Notes under the pieces: generated by a model
What the model saw: the letters and a program-made list of their open reading frames with translations, nothing else
Told to the model about the DNA's origin: nothing
Database searches by the model: none
Origin: a bacterium
GTDB lineage: Bacteria > Pseudomonadota > Alphaproteobacteria > Sphingomonadales > Sphingomonadaceae
DNA length: 64,000 nt
Reading direction: 5' to 3'
NCBI GenBank assembly: GCA_030824575.1
Contig: JAVBXL010000022.1
Location: 42,821-106,820, forward strand
Program-made: the position numbers and the translations under genes
Part shown: positions 18,385 through 26,691 of the stretch, one piece after another
Layout of the letters: the number at the start of each line of letters is the position of its first letter
Position numbering within the stretch: position 1 is the stretch's first letter

Positions 18385-19911
18385 TCAGAAGCTGAAGCCG
18401 GGCGCGACGGCCCCGGACTTTGCCTTGTTGTCGCTGCGCACGGTCGCTGCGGCTTGCGGGCCTACGGGCGTCGGAGAACCCGGCGCGCGCGTTGGGCCTT
18501 GGCCGCGTGCGCCGCTGATGCCGTCATTGCCCTGCTGCAACAGCAGCCCCTGCGCCTGGGTGGCGTTGCGGAAGCCATCGGTCGGCAGGCGCACGTCCGA
18601 CGCATTCATCGGTTTCGCCAGATAAGGCGTGACGATGATGACCAGTTCGGTTTCGGACCGCTGGAAGGAACGCGACTTGAACAGGCTGCCCAGGATCGGG
18701 ATGTCGCCCAGGCCCGGCACCTTGTTGATGGTGTTGCCCGTTTCATTGTTGAGCAAGCCCGCGATCATGAAGGCCTGGCCCGAACCCAGTTCCACCGTCG
18801 TTTCGGCGGTGCGGCTTTTGAGCGCAGGAACGCTGGCATTGAGCGTGAAATCCAGGCTCGACACCGTCGGGCGGACGCGCAGCGAGATGCGGCCATCGGC
18901 CAGCACCGTCGGCGTAAACGCCAACTGCACGCCATATTGCTTGAATTCGATGCTGTTGCCCTGCGTCCCGTTGCTCACGGTGTAGGGATATTCGCCGCCG
19001 GCCAGGAAGCTGGCGGTTTCACCCGACAGGGCAGTCAGGTTCGGCTGCGCCAATGTCGTGGACAGGCCGCTCGATTCGGCCAGGTCCAGCGCCGCAGCGA
19101 CGTCGATGCCCAAAAGCTTTGCAACGCCACCGATGCTGTAGCCGCCGTTGATGATGTTGTTGAAGGTCCAGTAGCTGGGCGTGCCAGTGACCGTCGAGGT
19201 GCCGTCCGAATTGGCCGTCACCGTGGTTTCGCCGCGGGTATAATTCGCAAAATTGCGCGTACCGCCGCCGATATAGCCCGCCGTTCCCGACCCACGATCC
19301 ACCGATGCCAGGTTCACGCCGATCTTGTGGCCCAGATCCCTGCTGACTTCGGCGATCTTGACCTGCAACATCACCTGTAACGGGGTCGCCATCCGCAGGC
19401 GGCTGACCACGGTCACATCCTTGCCCACGAAGGCCTGCGTCAGCCGTTCGGCTTCCGCTGCGTCCTCTGGTGCCTGGATCGTACCGGTCAGCAGGACCAT
19501 GCCGTTCATCTTGTTGACCGCGATTTCCGCGCCCGGCATCGCCAGATCGAGCATGTCGTCTATGCTGGTCAGGTTGGTGCCGACCCGGACGGTGCCGGAA
19601 AACAGCACCTTGCCGTTGGGCGCGGTGGCGAACACGGTGGTTTCACCGGCCTTCTTCGCGATCAGGTAGAGCTGGTTCTGCGAACGGACATGAACGTCGA
19701 CCACATCGGGGTTGGCGATCACCACGTCCGACATCTTGGCCGGCAGGTTGACGACCCGGCTGCCACCCACCGACATCAGGATCGCATTGTCCTGATTGCT
19801 GGCAGGGGCGGCGTTGAGGGCCGTCGTGGGCGCTGCGATCGTGGCGATGGCAAGGCCGAGGGCAATTGCCGGAGCGGCAAGCCGTGGAGCGCGATTGTGC
19901 AAGCTCTTCAT
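18385..19911 (-). CDS. cpaC: Tad pilus secretin CpaC/RcpA
   Basis: 508 residues. After a signal peptide come a pilus/BON-type N-terminal domain (SRVVNLPAKMSDVVIANPDVVDV) and a secretin domain with VPGLGDIPILGSLFKSRSF and ELVIIVTPYLAKP. Secretins form the outer-membrane pore for the pilus. Its start lies one base from the end of cpaB, consistent with one transcript. Confidence 0.92.
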   Translation of the reverse strand: MKSLHNRAPRLAAPAIALGLAIATIAAPTTALNAAPASNQDNAILMSVGGSRVVNLPAKMSDVVIANPDVVDVHVRSQNQLYLIAKKAGETTVFATAPNGKVLFSGTVRVGTNLTSIDDMLDLAMPGAEIAVNKMNGMVLLTGTIQAPEDAAEAERLTQAFVGKDVTVVSRLRMATPLQVMLQVKIAEVSRDLGHKIGVNLASVDRGSGTAGYIGGGTRNFANYTRGETTVTANSDGTSTVTGTPSYWTFNNIINGGYSIGGVAKLLGIDVAAALDLAESSGLSTTLAQPNLTALSGETASFLAGGEYPYTVSNGTQGNSIEFKQYGVQLAFTPTVLADGRISLRVRPTVSSLDFTLNASVPALKSRTAETTVELGSGQAFMIAGLLNNETGNTINKVPGLGDIPILGSLFKSRSFQRSETELVIIVTPYLAKPMNASDVRLPTDGFRNATQAQGLLLQQGNDGISGARGQGPTRAPGSPTPVGPQAAATVRSDNKAKSGAVAPGFSF

Positions 19912-19912
19912 C

Positions 19913-20926
19913 TTACTTCCCCCCGACCGGAACTTCGGTCACGTTGGTTCCGCGGGCCACGCGGATCACCGGCCCCTTGAAGGCGACGGTGCCCATGGGC
20001 GCACCATTGGCGATGGCCATCGGCGGCAAGGGCGCTTCGGCCTTGGCCGGGACCGAGCTGCGCTGGTAGCGCGACACGTCAGCACCGGTAGAATAGGTTG
20101 ACCCGCGATCGACCGGGCGTGAGGCAAGCTTCGCGATGATCGACTTTTCGGCGTTCGGATTGGCACCGTCGGGCAGGTCGACGTCAGTACCCGCAATGGC
20201 GGCGTCCAGATCCGACGCGGTGTCCGCGATCGACCGGAGCGACATGGACAGCGACCCGATGGTCTGCGAAACCGCGATCTTCTCGGCGATCTTGGGCGTC
20301 ACTTCGATCGTGACGTTGGAATAGGTGCGGACCTCCGGCTTGCCGTCGGCGCCCATCGCATCCATGCGCTGGTCAGTGGCGAGCACCCGCAGGTTGCGCA
20401 GGATGGTTTCGGATACCTTGAGCGGGTCGCCTTCGCCGCCGCCATTGACGCTCTGCGTCAGGACGAGGTCGATGCGGTCGCCGGGGAAGACAAAGCCTGC
20501 GACCGAGCTTTGCGCCGATACCGGCACCGTCACGGCGCGCATGCCAGGGCCAAGCGCCGCAGCGAGGAAGCCGCGATCGCCGGGCTTGACGATGCCGCCC
20601 TGCGTCAGCGGCTGCCCGGCCGTGATGGCGGAGCGCACGACGCTGCCAGCCAGCTTGGCGGGGTCGGCCTGACCCTTGAGATAATAGACCTGTTCGATCA
20701 GATCCTTGGGCCAGGGCTGGAAGCGGAAGCTTTCCGCGTCCAATATGGTGCCCACGGGCAGAGCTTTGGTTGCCACCAGCACATGCGGCTGGTCCGCTTC
20801 GTTCGGCATCGCCGCAGCGTTCACCTGTGGTGCGCCCGACGAACTCAACATGCTGCGCGCAAGCAAGGCTGTAGTGACCGCTATGATAAGCGCCCCCACC
20901 AGCAGCACGATCTTCTTAGCATCCAT
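19913..20926 (-). CDS. cpaB: Pilus assembly protein CpaB/RcpC
   Basis: 337 residues. One N-terminal membrane helix (IVLLVGALIIAVTTALLA), an SAF domain (VATKALPVGTILDAESFRFQPWP) and the RcpC segment (ITAGQPLTQGGIVKPGDRGFLAAAL...GDRIDLVLTQ) are visible. The family is periplasmic and partners the secretin. ATG 20926 is chosen because GGGAGGCG precedes it; an in-frame upstream start would add 16 residues lacking conserved character. Confidence 0.9.
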   Translation of the reverse strand: MDAKKIVLLVGALIIAVTTALLARSMLSSSGAPQVNAAAMPNEADQPHVLVATKALPVGTILDAESFRFQPWPKDLIEQVYYLKGQADPAKLAGSVVRSAITAGQPLTQGGIVKPGDRGFLAAALGPGMRAVTVPVSAQSSVAGFVFPGDRIDLVLTQSVNGGGEGDPLKVSETILRNLRVLATDQRMDAMGADGKPEVRTYSNVTIEVTPKIAEKIAVSQTIGSLSMSLRSIADTASDLDAAIAGTDVDLPDGANPNAEKSIIAKLASRPVDRGSTYSTGADVSRYQRSSVPAKAEAPLPPMAIANGAPMGTVAFKGPVIRVARGTNVTEVPVGGK

Positions 20927-20977
20927 GACGAAATTCGCCTCCCTCAAACGGGTGCACTGCCCCCAGTGCCCCACTCA

Positions 20978-21451
20978 TCACGCAAAATGGTTAAAATATC
21001 GTTCGCCAAGCAACCACAGGGCTGCGATCGAGATGGCGACGCCATAAGGTATTTCAGGCTGTCCGAGCCTTTTTGTCATCCGATGGTGGATGACCGTGAC
21101 GATGGTGACCAGGCCGCCCAGGATCGCCATCAGGACGATCATCGATAGTACGGCCTGCCATGGAAACCACAGCGCCAGCGCACCAAGCAGCTTGACATCG
21201 CCGCCGCCCATCATGCCGAACGCGAACAGCGCGGTAAAAAGGGCGAAGACGATGGCGCCGACCAGCAATTGCACGGCAACGCCGGGCCACAGGTTAAGGC
21301 CACTGGCCAGCCACCATAGCGGCGCCAGCGCCGCGACGGCCAGGTTCAACCGGTTGGAAATGATGCGGGACCGCAAATCCGTGATCGCCGCCGCAATCAG
21401 CAGCGCGGCCAAAGCGCCTAATAGCGCCAATCGGAAAATTTCCCCGTTCAT
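20978..21451 (-). CDS. cpaA: Prepilin peptidase CpaA/TadV
   Basis: 157 residues with several membrane helices. The two aspartates of the aspartic prepilin peptidases are in AAAITDLRSRIISN and GGGDVKLLGAL. The enzyme trims Flp pilin precursors. It is the first visible gene of the leftward operon; a pilin gene would be expected just upstream but is absent, and prophage DNA begins there. Confidence 0.9.
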   Translation of the reverse strand: MNGEIFRLALLGALAALLIAAAITDLRSRIISNRLNLAVAALAPLWWLASGLNLWPGVAVQLLVGAIVFALFTALFAFGMMGGGDVKLLGALALWFPWQAVLSMIVLMAILGGLVTIVTVIHHRMTKRLGQPEIPYGVAISIAALWLLGERYFNHFA

Positions 21452-21650
21452 GGGGCTTATCCCCTAGACCATATGGCTTACCAAAGGTTTACTAAGAAGG
21501 GGCTTTTTCCGCCCGTCTCCGAGGATCGGAAAGCAAAACCACCCCTATATTGCTCAAATAGATAGGGGGTTTCGTTCAAACTTTTGGCGCGCGCAAATCG
21601 CCAACGAGCGGCCGCGCAAGCACGGTGTCGTCATACTATCGCTGGAGCTG
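21452..21650. other. Non-coding junction between host pilus locus and prophage
   Basis: No convincing gene is seen. A hairpin is formed by AACCACCCCTAT (21537-21548) and ATAGGGGGTT (21562-21571), flanked by short T/A runs on both sides; it could be a bidirectional terminator. The last host gene is cpaA and the first phage-like genes begin at about 21.65-21.85 kb, so the attachment site should be here. No tRNA or tmRNA sequence was recognised, and the matching second att copy is outside the window. Confidence 0.5.
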
Positions 21651-21848
21651 GTGAGGCCCTGCCTCCCGAAGGCAACGCCTAGCGCCTCAGAGCGCGGAAA
21701 TCCTCACTTAGACCGCGATAACCGCGCGGATCAGAGGGTGAACGACTCGGCGAATATGCCGATTTCCACCGGAGCTACACCGGAGACAGAAACGGCGCAA
21801 TCGCGAGGGTTCTGCACTTGCGCCCAGCCGCGCGTGGGTAGTGCGTGA
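21651..21848 (+). CDS. Small hypothetical protein at prophage left end
   Basis: Possible 65-residue protein with a GTG start preceded closely by GGAG. Polar and rich in Ser, Thr, Pro and Arg, with no recognisable domain. The only support is that its stop overlaps the next start (TGATG), as in the rest of this operon. It may be spurious, or the leader may have a different role. Confidence 0.3.
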   Translation: MRPCLPKATPSASERGNPHLDRDNRADQRVNDSANMPISTGATPETETAQSRGFCTCAQPRVGSA

Positions 21849-22081
21849 TGGCTCTGTTAAATAAGCCGCAGCTGATGCAGCGCGAGTGCGACAAATGGAA
21901 CGAGCGCTACCCGGTCGGGCAGGCCGTCACCGTCCGCCGCGATGGCGGCGACATCATGACAACGAAGATGCGGTCGGAGGCGCAGCTGCTCTCCGGTCAT
22001 TCGGCCGTCATCTGGCTGGAGGGGATCAGCGGTTGCTATCTGCTCAGCCGGGTCACGGCGCTGAAGGAGGAGGCGGCATGA
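21848..22081 (+). CDS. Small hypothetical protein upstream of PRTRC parB
   Basis: 77 residues: CDKWNERYPVGQAVTVRRDGG, then TRSEA-like MRSEAQLLSGHSAVIWLEG and SGCYLLSRVTAL. The pattern resembles small beta-rich proteins common in actinobacterial and proteobacterial mobile elements and phages; function unknown. Its stop overlaps the ParB start (ATGA), and GGAGGAGG near its 3' end is the ribosome site for parB. A GTG at 21845 is an alternative start. Confidence 0.65.
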   Translation: MALLNKPQLMQRECDKWNERYPVGQAVTVRRDGGDIMTTKMRSEAQLLSGHSAVIWLEGISGCYLLSRVTALKEEAA

Positions 22082-23415
22082 CCGACAATGTCCTGAAATA
22101 CGCAACCACCATGTCGCTGGCCCGGATCAGGCAGGGCGACAATCCCCGCCGGTACTTCGACCAGAAGAAGCACGACGAGCTGGTTGCGTCCATTCGCCTG
22201 CGCGGCATTATCCAGCCGCTACTGATCCGGCCGCTACTGATCCGGCCGGTCCCCGACGCGGAGGGCGATTACTGCATCGTCGCCGGCGGTCGGCGGTATA
22301 GGGCGGCGGCCGAGGCGCTCGGTCCCGACGCCGTTGTCCCCGTCCTCATCCGCGAGATGACCGACCAGGAGGCGTTGGAAGCGGCGATCGATGAGAACGA
22401 CAATCGCGAGGACGCTTCCGAGACAGAGCAGGCCGACGCCGCGGTGCGCGTCCTAGCCGCCTGCCAGGGCGATCGCGCCGAAGCGGCCCGTCGGCTGGCC
22501 TGGTCGCCCTCGAAGCTCGAACGACGCCTCGCTCTCGCCAACCTCGCCGAACCGGTAAAGGCCGCGCTGGACGAGCGTCGGATCAAGGTCGGCCATGCCG
22601 AACTGCTGGCAGCGGTCCCGGGCGACAAACAGGAAAAGGCGCTGGAGACGATCCTCGTCAACGACCTTGGCGTCGCGAAGACGCGCGAGCTGTTGATGCG
22701 GGTGACCCAGAGCCTTGCCGGCGCGCAGTTCGACAAGGGCGAATGCACGACGTGCCCTTTCAACTCGGCCTCGCAGCGCGCCCTGTTCGCCACCCACGTT
22801 GACGATGGCTATTGCACCAACCCCGGATGCTTCCAGCTGAAGACGGAAGCAGAGGCTGCCGCAGTCGCAAAGAGCGACCCAGCCGCAAAGGCCGAGAAGC
22901 AGAAGGCCCCGCCGGTCGCTGACAAAGCACCCGCGGCATCGCCACCTGCTGCACCGGCCGACCCTGCCGGAAAGCCGGCCAGGGTCACCGCCCCGCCGCC
23001 AGCCACTCCGAAGGTGACAGCCGAGACGATCGCCAGCCGTGTCACGGCGATGCGCGAATCGGCATGGCGCAAGGCGCTGATACAGGCGGTCGAAGGCGAC
23101 CCAGATATCGCCGCTGCGTTCGACGCCATCCTGCGCGACACTTGGCAGGTGGACCGGACGTTCCTGTCGAAGTTCGGCAAGGACGAGCTCAAGTTCATCG
23201 CGCAGGAGTGCGGCCTGGTCGATCACATGGGCGCGAAAGCCTTCGCCAAGCTGCTCGATGCGCCGCCCCCCAAGATCATCGACGGCATGTTGAACGCCAC
23301 CGGCTTCACTTGGGCCGGCCGCCTGCCCAGCGCGATTACCCTTGACGGCAAATACAGCCCGCCGCCCGCAGGCGCTGGCCTCGGCGCGCACCATGCCCAT
23401 CCTGAGAAAGTCTGA
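22078..23415 (+). CDS. PRTRC system ParB family protein
   Basis: 445 residues. The N-terminal ParB/Srx-like nucleotide-binding domain has LARIRQGDNPRRYFD, a GIIQPLLIR region and the VAGGRRYRAAAEA box corresponding to GERR. An HTH region follows (AARRLAWSPSKLERRLAL). A four-cysteine cluster (GECTTCPFNS, DGYCTNPGCFQL) could bind zinc. A Pro/Ala linker leads to a C-terminal domain. No ParA is encoded nearby, so ordinary segregation is unlikely. A 15-bp unit (CCGCTACTGATCCGG) is duplicated in tandem at 22216-22245, doubling PLLIR within the conserved domain. First gene of the PRTRC set. Confidence 0.88.
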   Translation: MTDNVLKYATTMSLARIRQGDNPRRYFDQKKHDELVASIRLRGIIQPLLIRPLLIRPVPDAEGDYCIVAGGRRYRAAAEALGPDAVVPVLIREMTDQEALEAAIDENDNREDASETEQADAAVRVLAACQGDRAEAARRLAWSPSKLERRLALANLAEPVKAALDERRIKVGHAELLAAVPGDKQEKALETILVNDLGVAKTRELLMRVTQSLAGAQFDKGECTTCPFNSASQRALFATHVDDGYCTNPGCFQLKTEAEAAAVAKSDPAAKAEKQKAPPVADKAPAASPPAAPADPAGKPARVTAPPPATPKVTAETIASRVTAMRESAWRKALIQAVEGDPDIAAAFDAILRDTWQVDRTFLSKFGKDELKFIAQECGLVDHMGAKAFAKLLDAPPPKIIDGMLNATGFTWAGRLPSAITLDGKYSPPPAGAGLGAHHAHPEKV

Positions 23416-23418
23416 CCC

Positions 23419-23820
23419 ATGCTTATAATGAGTTTGCTCCCACTGCTGTCCCGCTACTCGCTCGGCATCGACCTCGTCGCGGGTCCAGACGGCGCTGTCA
23501 CGATCACCATCATTCCCCGCAAATCTGAGGGCGGTAAGGCAGAGGCGGGTGAGGTACGTCCTATCTCTATAACCGCCACGGCTTTCGAGATTGATCAGGA
23601 ACTCGCCAAAGGTGAGGAAGGCGCGCTTGGTCAGTTAATCGCCACTCGCAAGGATCTGAGCGACCAGATTGCTGAACAACGCGCCGCGGCCGAGACAGCG
23701 AAGTCAGCGGTGAAGCCGAAGGCAAAGCCAGAGCCATCTGCGAAGGCGGCTGTGCCAGCCGCGCCTGCGCCTGAAACCGCCGTTGCCGCACCGGGCGAAC
23801 CTGCGTCCCTGTGGGACTGA
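23419..23820 (+). CDS. PRTRC system protein E
   Basis: 133 residues. The N-terminus (LLPLLSRYSLGIDLVAGPDG) and a central charged helix followed by a low-complexity Lys/Pro/Ala tail ending in SLWD match the PRTRC protein E pattern, whose function is unknown. It begins four bases after the parB stop. ATG 23419 or 23428 could be the start. Confidence 0.75.
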   Translation: MLIMSLLPLLSRYSLGIDLVAGPDGAVTITIIPRKSEGGKAEAGEVRPISITATAFEIDQELAKGEEGALGQLIATRKDLSDQIAEQRAAAETAKSAVKPKAKPEPSAKAAVPAAPAPETAVAAPGEPASLWD

Positions 23821-23851
23821 CCTTCTCAACATCTTTTGCCGGGAGGCACAT

Positions 23852-24058
23852 ATGCAAATCAACCAAATCACCCGCGCCTATCGCTATGACGGCATCGACC
23901 TGCCGGTACCAGCACACCTGTCCGCCGATCCCCAGGGCCTGCGCGCCTATCACGCTGCCCTCTATCCCGCGATCCTCAATGCCGAGGCCGTCGACGCCGG
24001 CGTGTCGAACAATGTCCACGTCACCGAGTACCGGCGTGCCGTCGGCACCAAGGGATAG
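23852..24058 (+). CDS. PRTRC system protein C, ubiquitin-like (Prok_Ub)
   Basis: 68 residues with GGGAGG seven bases before the ATG. The sequence (TRAYRYDGIDLPVP, YPAILNAEAVDAG, VTEYRRAVGTKG) fits PRTRC protein C, which I recall being classed as a beta-grasp ubiquitin-like family (Prok_Ub). It ends directly in Gly, as ready-to-use ubiquitin-like modifiers do, so a JAMM peptidase would not be needed to expose the tail. E1-like, E2-like and JAMM genes lie in the same operon. Conjugation is inferred. Confidence 0.82.
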   Translation: MQINQITRAYRYDGIDLPVPAHLSADPQGLRAYHAALYPAILNAEAVDAGVSNNVHVTEYRRAVGTKG

Positions 24059-24115
24059 CGGTGGCCGCCGCGATACCGCCCGCCGCCCGCAAGACGCTCC
24101 TCGAATGGATCGAGC

Positions 24116-25231
24116 ATGACGATGGCAACGAAACCAGTCCTTCCATCCCCCAATGCAGCGAGCGGGCCGCAGCCCTTCACGCGCAAATCCTCGTCGACCA
24201 GGCCGGCCGGGGCGAACCGATCCAGCCACCCGCCGGTCTCCATCTCTCGCCCCTCGGCTGATCTAGCCGGGCGGAGGGTCTACATATCCCCCGATGCTCA
24301 GACCACGTTCGACGGTCCGCTGGGGCCGCATCACAAGCTGCTCGGCCATTGGGCGGCGGCGCAGGAAGATGCCCCCCGGCTCTATACGAGGGGCGAGGCG
24401 CGCCAGAGGATCGAAGGCCAGTTCAATTCGGCCGTGCTGGAAATCCTCAATCCGATCGGGATCGTGGATTTGCGCGCGGCGGTGCTGGAAGGCGCAGACG
24501 GCGATCCACCCGCGATCGCGCTCATCTGCGACAGCATAGGGCAGATGGACCTGGGCTGGATCGAGAAATCCAATGTGCTGCGCGTAACCGCCTTCGAGCA
24601 GGTAGCGCCGGTTGGCCTGCAGGCGGCCGCCTATGATGCGCTAGCGACGTCGCTCAATGCCGCAGTCCAGATGATCGGCTTTGAAGATCTGATGGAAGAG
24701 CTTTCGGCCTATTATTGGGATGGCTCGATCGACGACGAAGGCGCGATCGCGGCAATGAAGGATTGGCGCGGGCTGGAAGACGACGAGATCGATGTCGAAC
24801 AGCTCCCGTCTGGCGTCATGGCAAGGCGACCCGCCTGGATGCTCGCCGCTAATGCGCATCCGTTGAAGAAGCTGCCCGCTGGGCTGGTGAAGAGGATACG
24901 CCGCCTGCGCAAAGCGCATGATGCAATGCAAGGCTTGGATATCCGCGCAAGTGCCTGGCGCTACAACAGCGACTTCATCCTTGATTATCTACCGGAATAC
25001 GAAGACCGCGGCACCCTTCCATCGATGACGATCGTCCCGTTCGACGTGTTCGCGCGCGAGATAGACGACGTAGCGCGCATATGCATGGAACAGGGCTTCC
25101 ACGATATCATCGGCCTCTACCAACTGCCGACCCTGGCCGCCGTCGATCAATGGTTCGCATCGCTGAAGCTCGGCGCCGAGCTGCTGCTCGCCGCGCAGGA
25201 CCTGATCAACACCGACCCCTTTCAACCGTGA
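24116..25231 (+). CDS. PRTRC system protein F
   Basis: 371 residues. A Pro/Ser-rich N-terminal 50 residues are followed by a mostly helical protein (HHKLLGHWAAAQ, WDGSIDDEGAI, RIRRLRKAHDAMQGL, PMTIVPFD-like SMTIVPFDVF). Length and order match PRTRC protein F, whose role is unknown. ATG 24122 is a near alternative start. It lies between the ubiquitin-like gene and the E2-like gene. Confidence 0.78.
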   Translation: MTMATKPVLPSPNAASGPQPFTRKSSSTRPAGANRSSHPPVSISRPSADLAGRRVYISPDAQTTFDGPLGPHHKLLGHWAAAQEDAPRLYTRGEARQRIEGQFNSAVLEILNPIGIVDLRAAVLEGADGDPPAIALICDSIGQMDLGWIEKSNVLRVTAFEQVAPVGLQAAAYDALATSLNAAVQMIGFEDLMEELSAYYWDGSIDDEGAIAAMKDWRGLEDDEIDVEQLPSGVMARRPAWMLAANAHPLKKLPAGLVKRIRRLRKAHDAMQGLDIRASAWRYNSDFILDYLPEYEDRGTLPSMTIVPFDVFAREIDDVARICMEQGFHDIIGLYQLPTLAAVDQWFASLKLGAELLLAAQDLINTDPFQP

Positions 25232-25237
25232 GGCTCT

Positions 25238-26035
25238 ATGCCCAATCATTCCACACAATTTGAATCTACGCCCGGCGGCATGGTGCTGACCAATGCCATC
25301 CTGCTCTATAGCCCTGCCAGTCAGTATATCGGCTCGCGAGCAGGCGCAGCGGCGTTCGCCAGCATCCACGACGTCGAGCAGCGCGAATCGGGGCCGCTGA
25401 TCGCGGCTGGCGCTCCATTGACCCGCGCGCACCTGCGTCAATGGACGAAAGCCTTGGACCGCGCTGCCCCGCCCGAAATCCTGCCCGCTAACGTGCTGGT
25501 GGCCCATGCCGATCTTCTTGCCTGGTGGGTGCCGGCCCAGGTCCGGCTGGCCTATTTCAATCTGTCACGGCCGCCGAAGGGCATGAAGGAGCTTGCCCAG
25601 CGCACCAGCGTGGCGGTCCCGTATCCGGCGCAGCTTTTTGTCGCCAGCCACAAGGGGTTCGGGGTCTATGCCCTGCCGGCGGACGAGCGGCCGACCGCTG
25701 AAACGAAGCTGCTCCACAGCCCGGTTCTGAATGTCTATCTCACCGGCCAGCTATGCTGGGGCAACATCGTCCGACCCAAGGCGATGACGATTGCGTCGAT
25801 CCCTGAATATGAGCGGGCGATCTTCGAGTCCTGGTCGACGCACCCCAATGTCGGACAGGAACTGACAGTCACAGGCAGGGGCGGGCTGGTGAAGCTGTGG
25901 GACGATCTCGCGGCTGCCAAGGCGAAGCGCTTCCCGGTGCAACGGCTAAAACCCTTCAACCCAAACAGCAACGGCAAGGCCCTTAAAGCGCCCGTCACGC
26001 TGGCCAGCCTCATTGCATCTAAGGTGACGGCATGA
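25238..26035 (+). CDS. PRTRC system protein B, E2-like (Prok-E2_D)
   Basis: 265 residues. The family is thought to be a divergent E2 (ubiquitin-conjugating) fold. The protein has a single cysteine, C173 (TGQLCWGNI), and a downstream His, H202 (STHPN), matching the conserved Cys and C-terminal His described for this family. The N-terminal AILLYSP segment is also typical. Catalysis is inferred. The stop overlaps the next start (ATGA). Confidence 0.82.
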   Translation: MPNHSTQFESTPGGMVLTNAILLYSPASQYIGSRAGAAAFASIHDVEQRESGPLIAAGAPLTRAHLRQWTKALDRAAPPEILPANVLVAHADLLAWWVPAQVRLAYFNLSRPPKGMKELAQRTSVAVPYPAQLFVASHKGFGVYALPADERPTAETKLLHSPVLNVYLTGQLCWGNIVRPKAMTIASIPEYERAIFESWSTHPNVGQELTVTGRGGLVKLWDDLAAAKAKRFPVQRLKPFNPNSNGKALKAPVTLASLIASKVTA

Positions 26036-26691
26036 TCGATCTCGCCGACGACGCGACCGCCGCGGCCCTGCTCGCAGAGGTGCCATGCTATCCTGTCCCG
26101 CCGTCCGGCCGATCGCCCGTCATCGATGCGCTGCGCTCTGCGCGGTCGGGCCAAGGACTTGCGATCGGGCAGGCGGGCGTGATGCTGATCCTGCGCCGTC
26201 CATGGCTGGCGCTGGACACTTATGTCACCGGCCGGCCGCATGCCTATCTTCCCTATGGCGCGGGCGAGAAGGAGAAAGCCGGGCTACGGTGCGGCCTGAT
26301 CCCGCACGAGCATCTTGGGCAAATTCTGCACCACTTCCGCGAAGCGCTGCCCAACGAGGCGGCGGCGTTCGTGATCTGGAACGAGGTGACGCGCGAATTT
26401 GCCGTGCGATTCCCAGACATCGACGAGGCTACGCCGTCGCGCCTAGTCTATCGCACACCAGTGATGGAAGCGGACTGGCATGTCGTCTGCGATATCCACA
26501 GCCACGGGACCGGCCCCGCTTTCTTCAGTACCACGGATAACGCGGACGACGCGCACGCGACCAAGATATCCCTCGTGTTCGGCCGCCTCAACCAGCCGGG
26601 CCATGAGAACATGGCATCACGCCTGTGTGCGGGTGGCATGTTCCTGCCGCTCCCCCGCAGCCCGTTCCAGGGAGACAATCATGCAGCCTGA
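26032..26691 (+). CDS. PRTRC system protein A, JAMM/Mov34-type peptidase
   Basis: 219 residues. The C-terminal half holds the metalloprotease motif HSHGTGPAFFSTTD, an exact HxHx7SxxD, followed by NADDAHATKISLVFGRL. JAMM enzymes remove ubiquitin-like proteins or process their tails. The N-terminal half carries a family-specific domain with EAAAFVIWNEVTREF, in which Glu may be the catalytic residue. Its 3' end overlaps thiF by 11 bases. Confidence 0.87.
   Translation: MIDLADDATAAALLAEVPCYPVPPSGRSPVIDALRSARSGQGLAIGQAGVMLILRRPWLALDTYVTGRPHAYLPYGAGEKEKAGLRCGLIPHEHLGQILHHFREALPNEAAAFVIWNEVTREFAVRFPDIDEATPSRLVYRTPVMEADWHVVCDIHSHGTGPAFFSTTDNADDAHATKISLVFGRLNQPGHENMASRLCAGGMFLPLPRSPFQGDNHAA

Noticed and set aside
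21600..21848. tRNA or two-piece tmRNA at the prophage boundary
   Set aside because: I searched for cloverleaf arms, GTTCGA-type loops and a tag-peptide frame and found nothing convincing.
24061..24261. 66-residue frame with GTG start just after the Ub-like gene
   Set aside because: It overlaps the start of the PRTRC protein F gene, has no recognisable features, and protein F is already full length.
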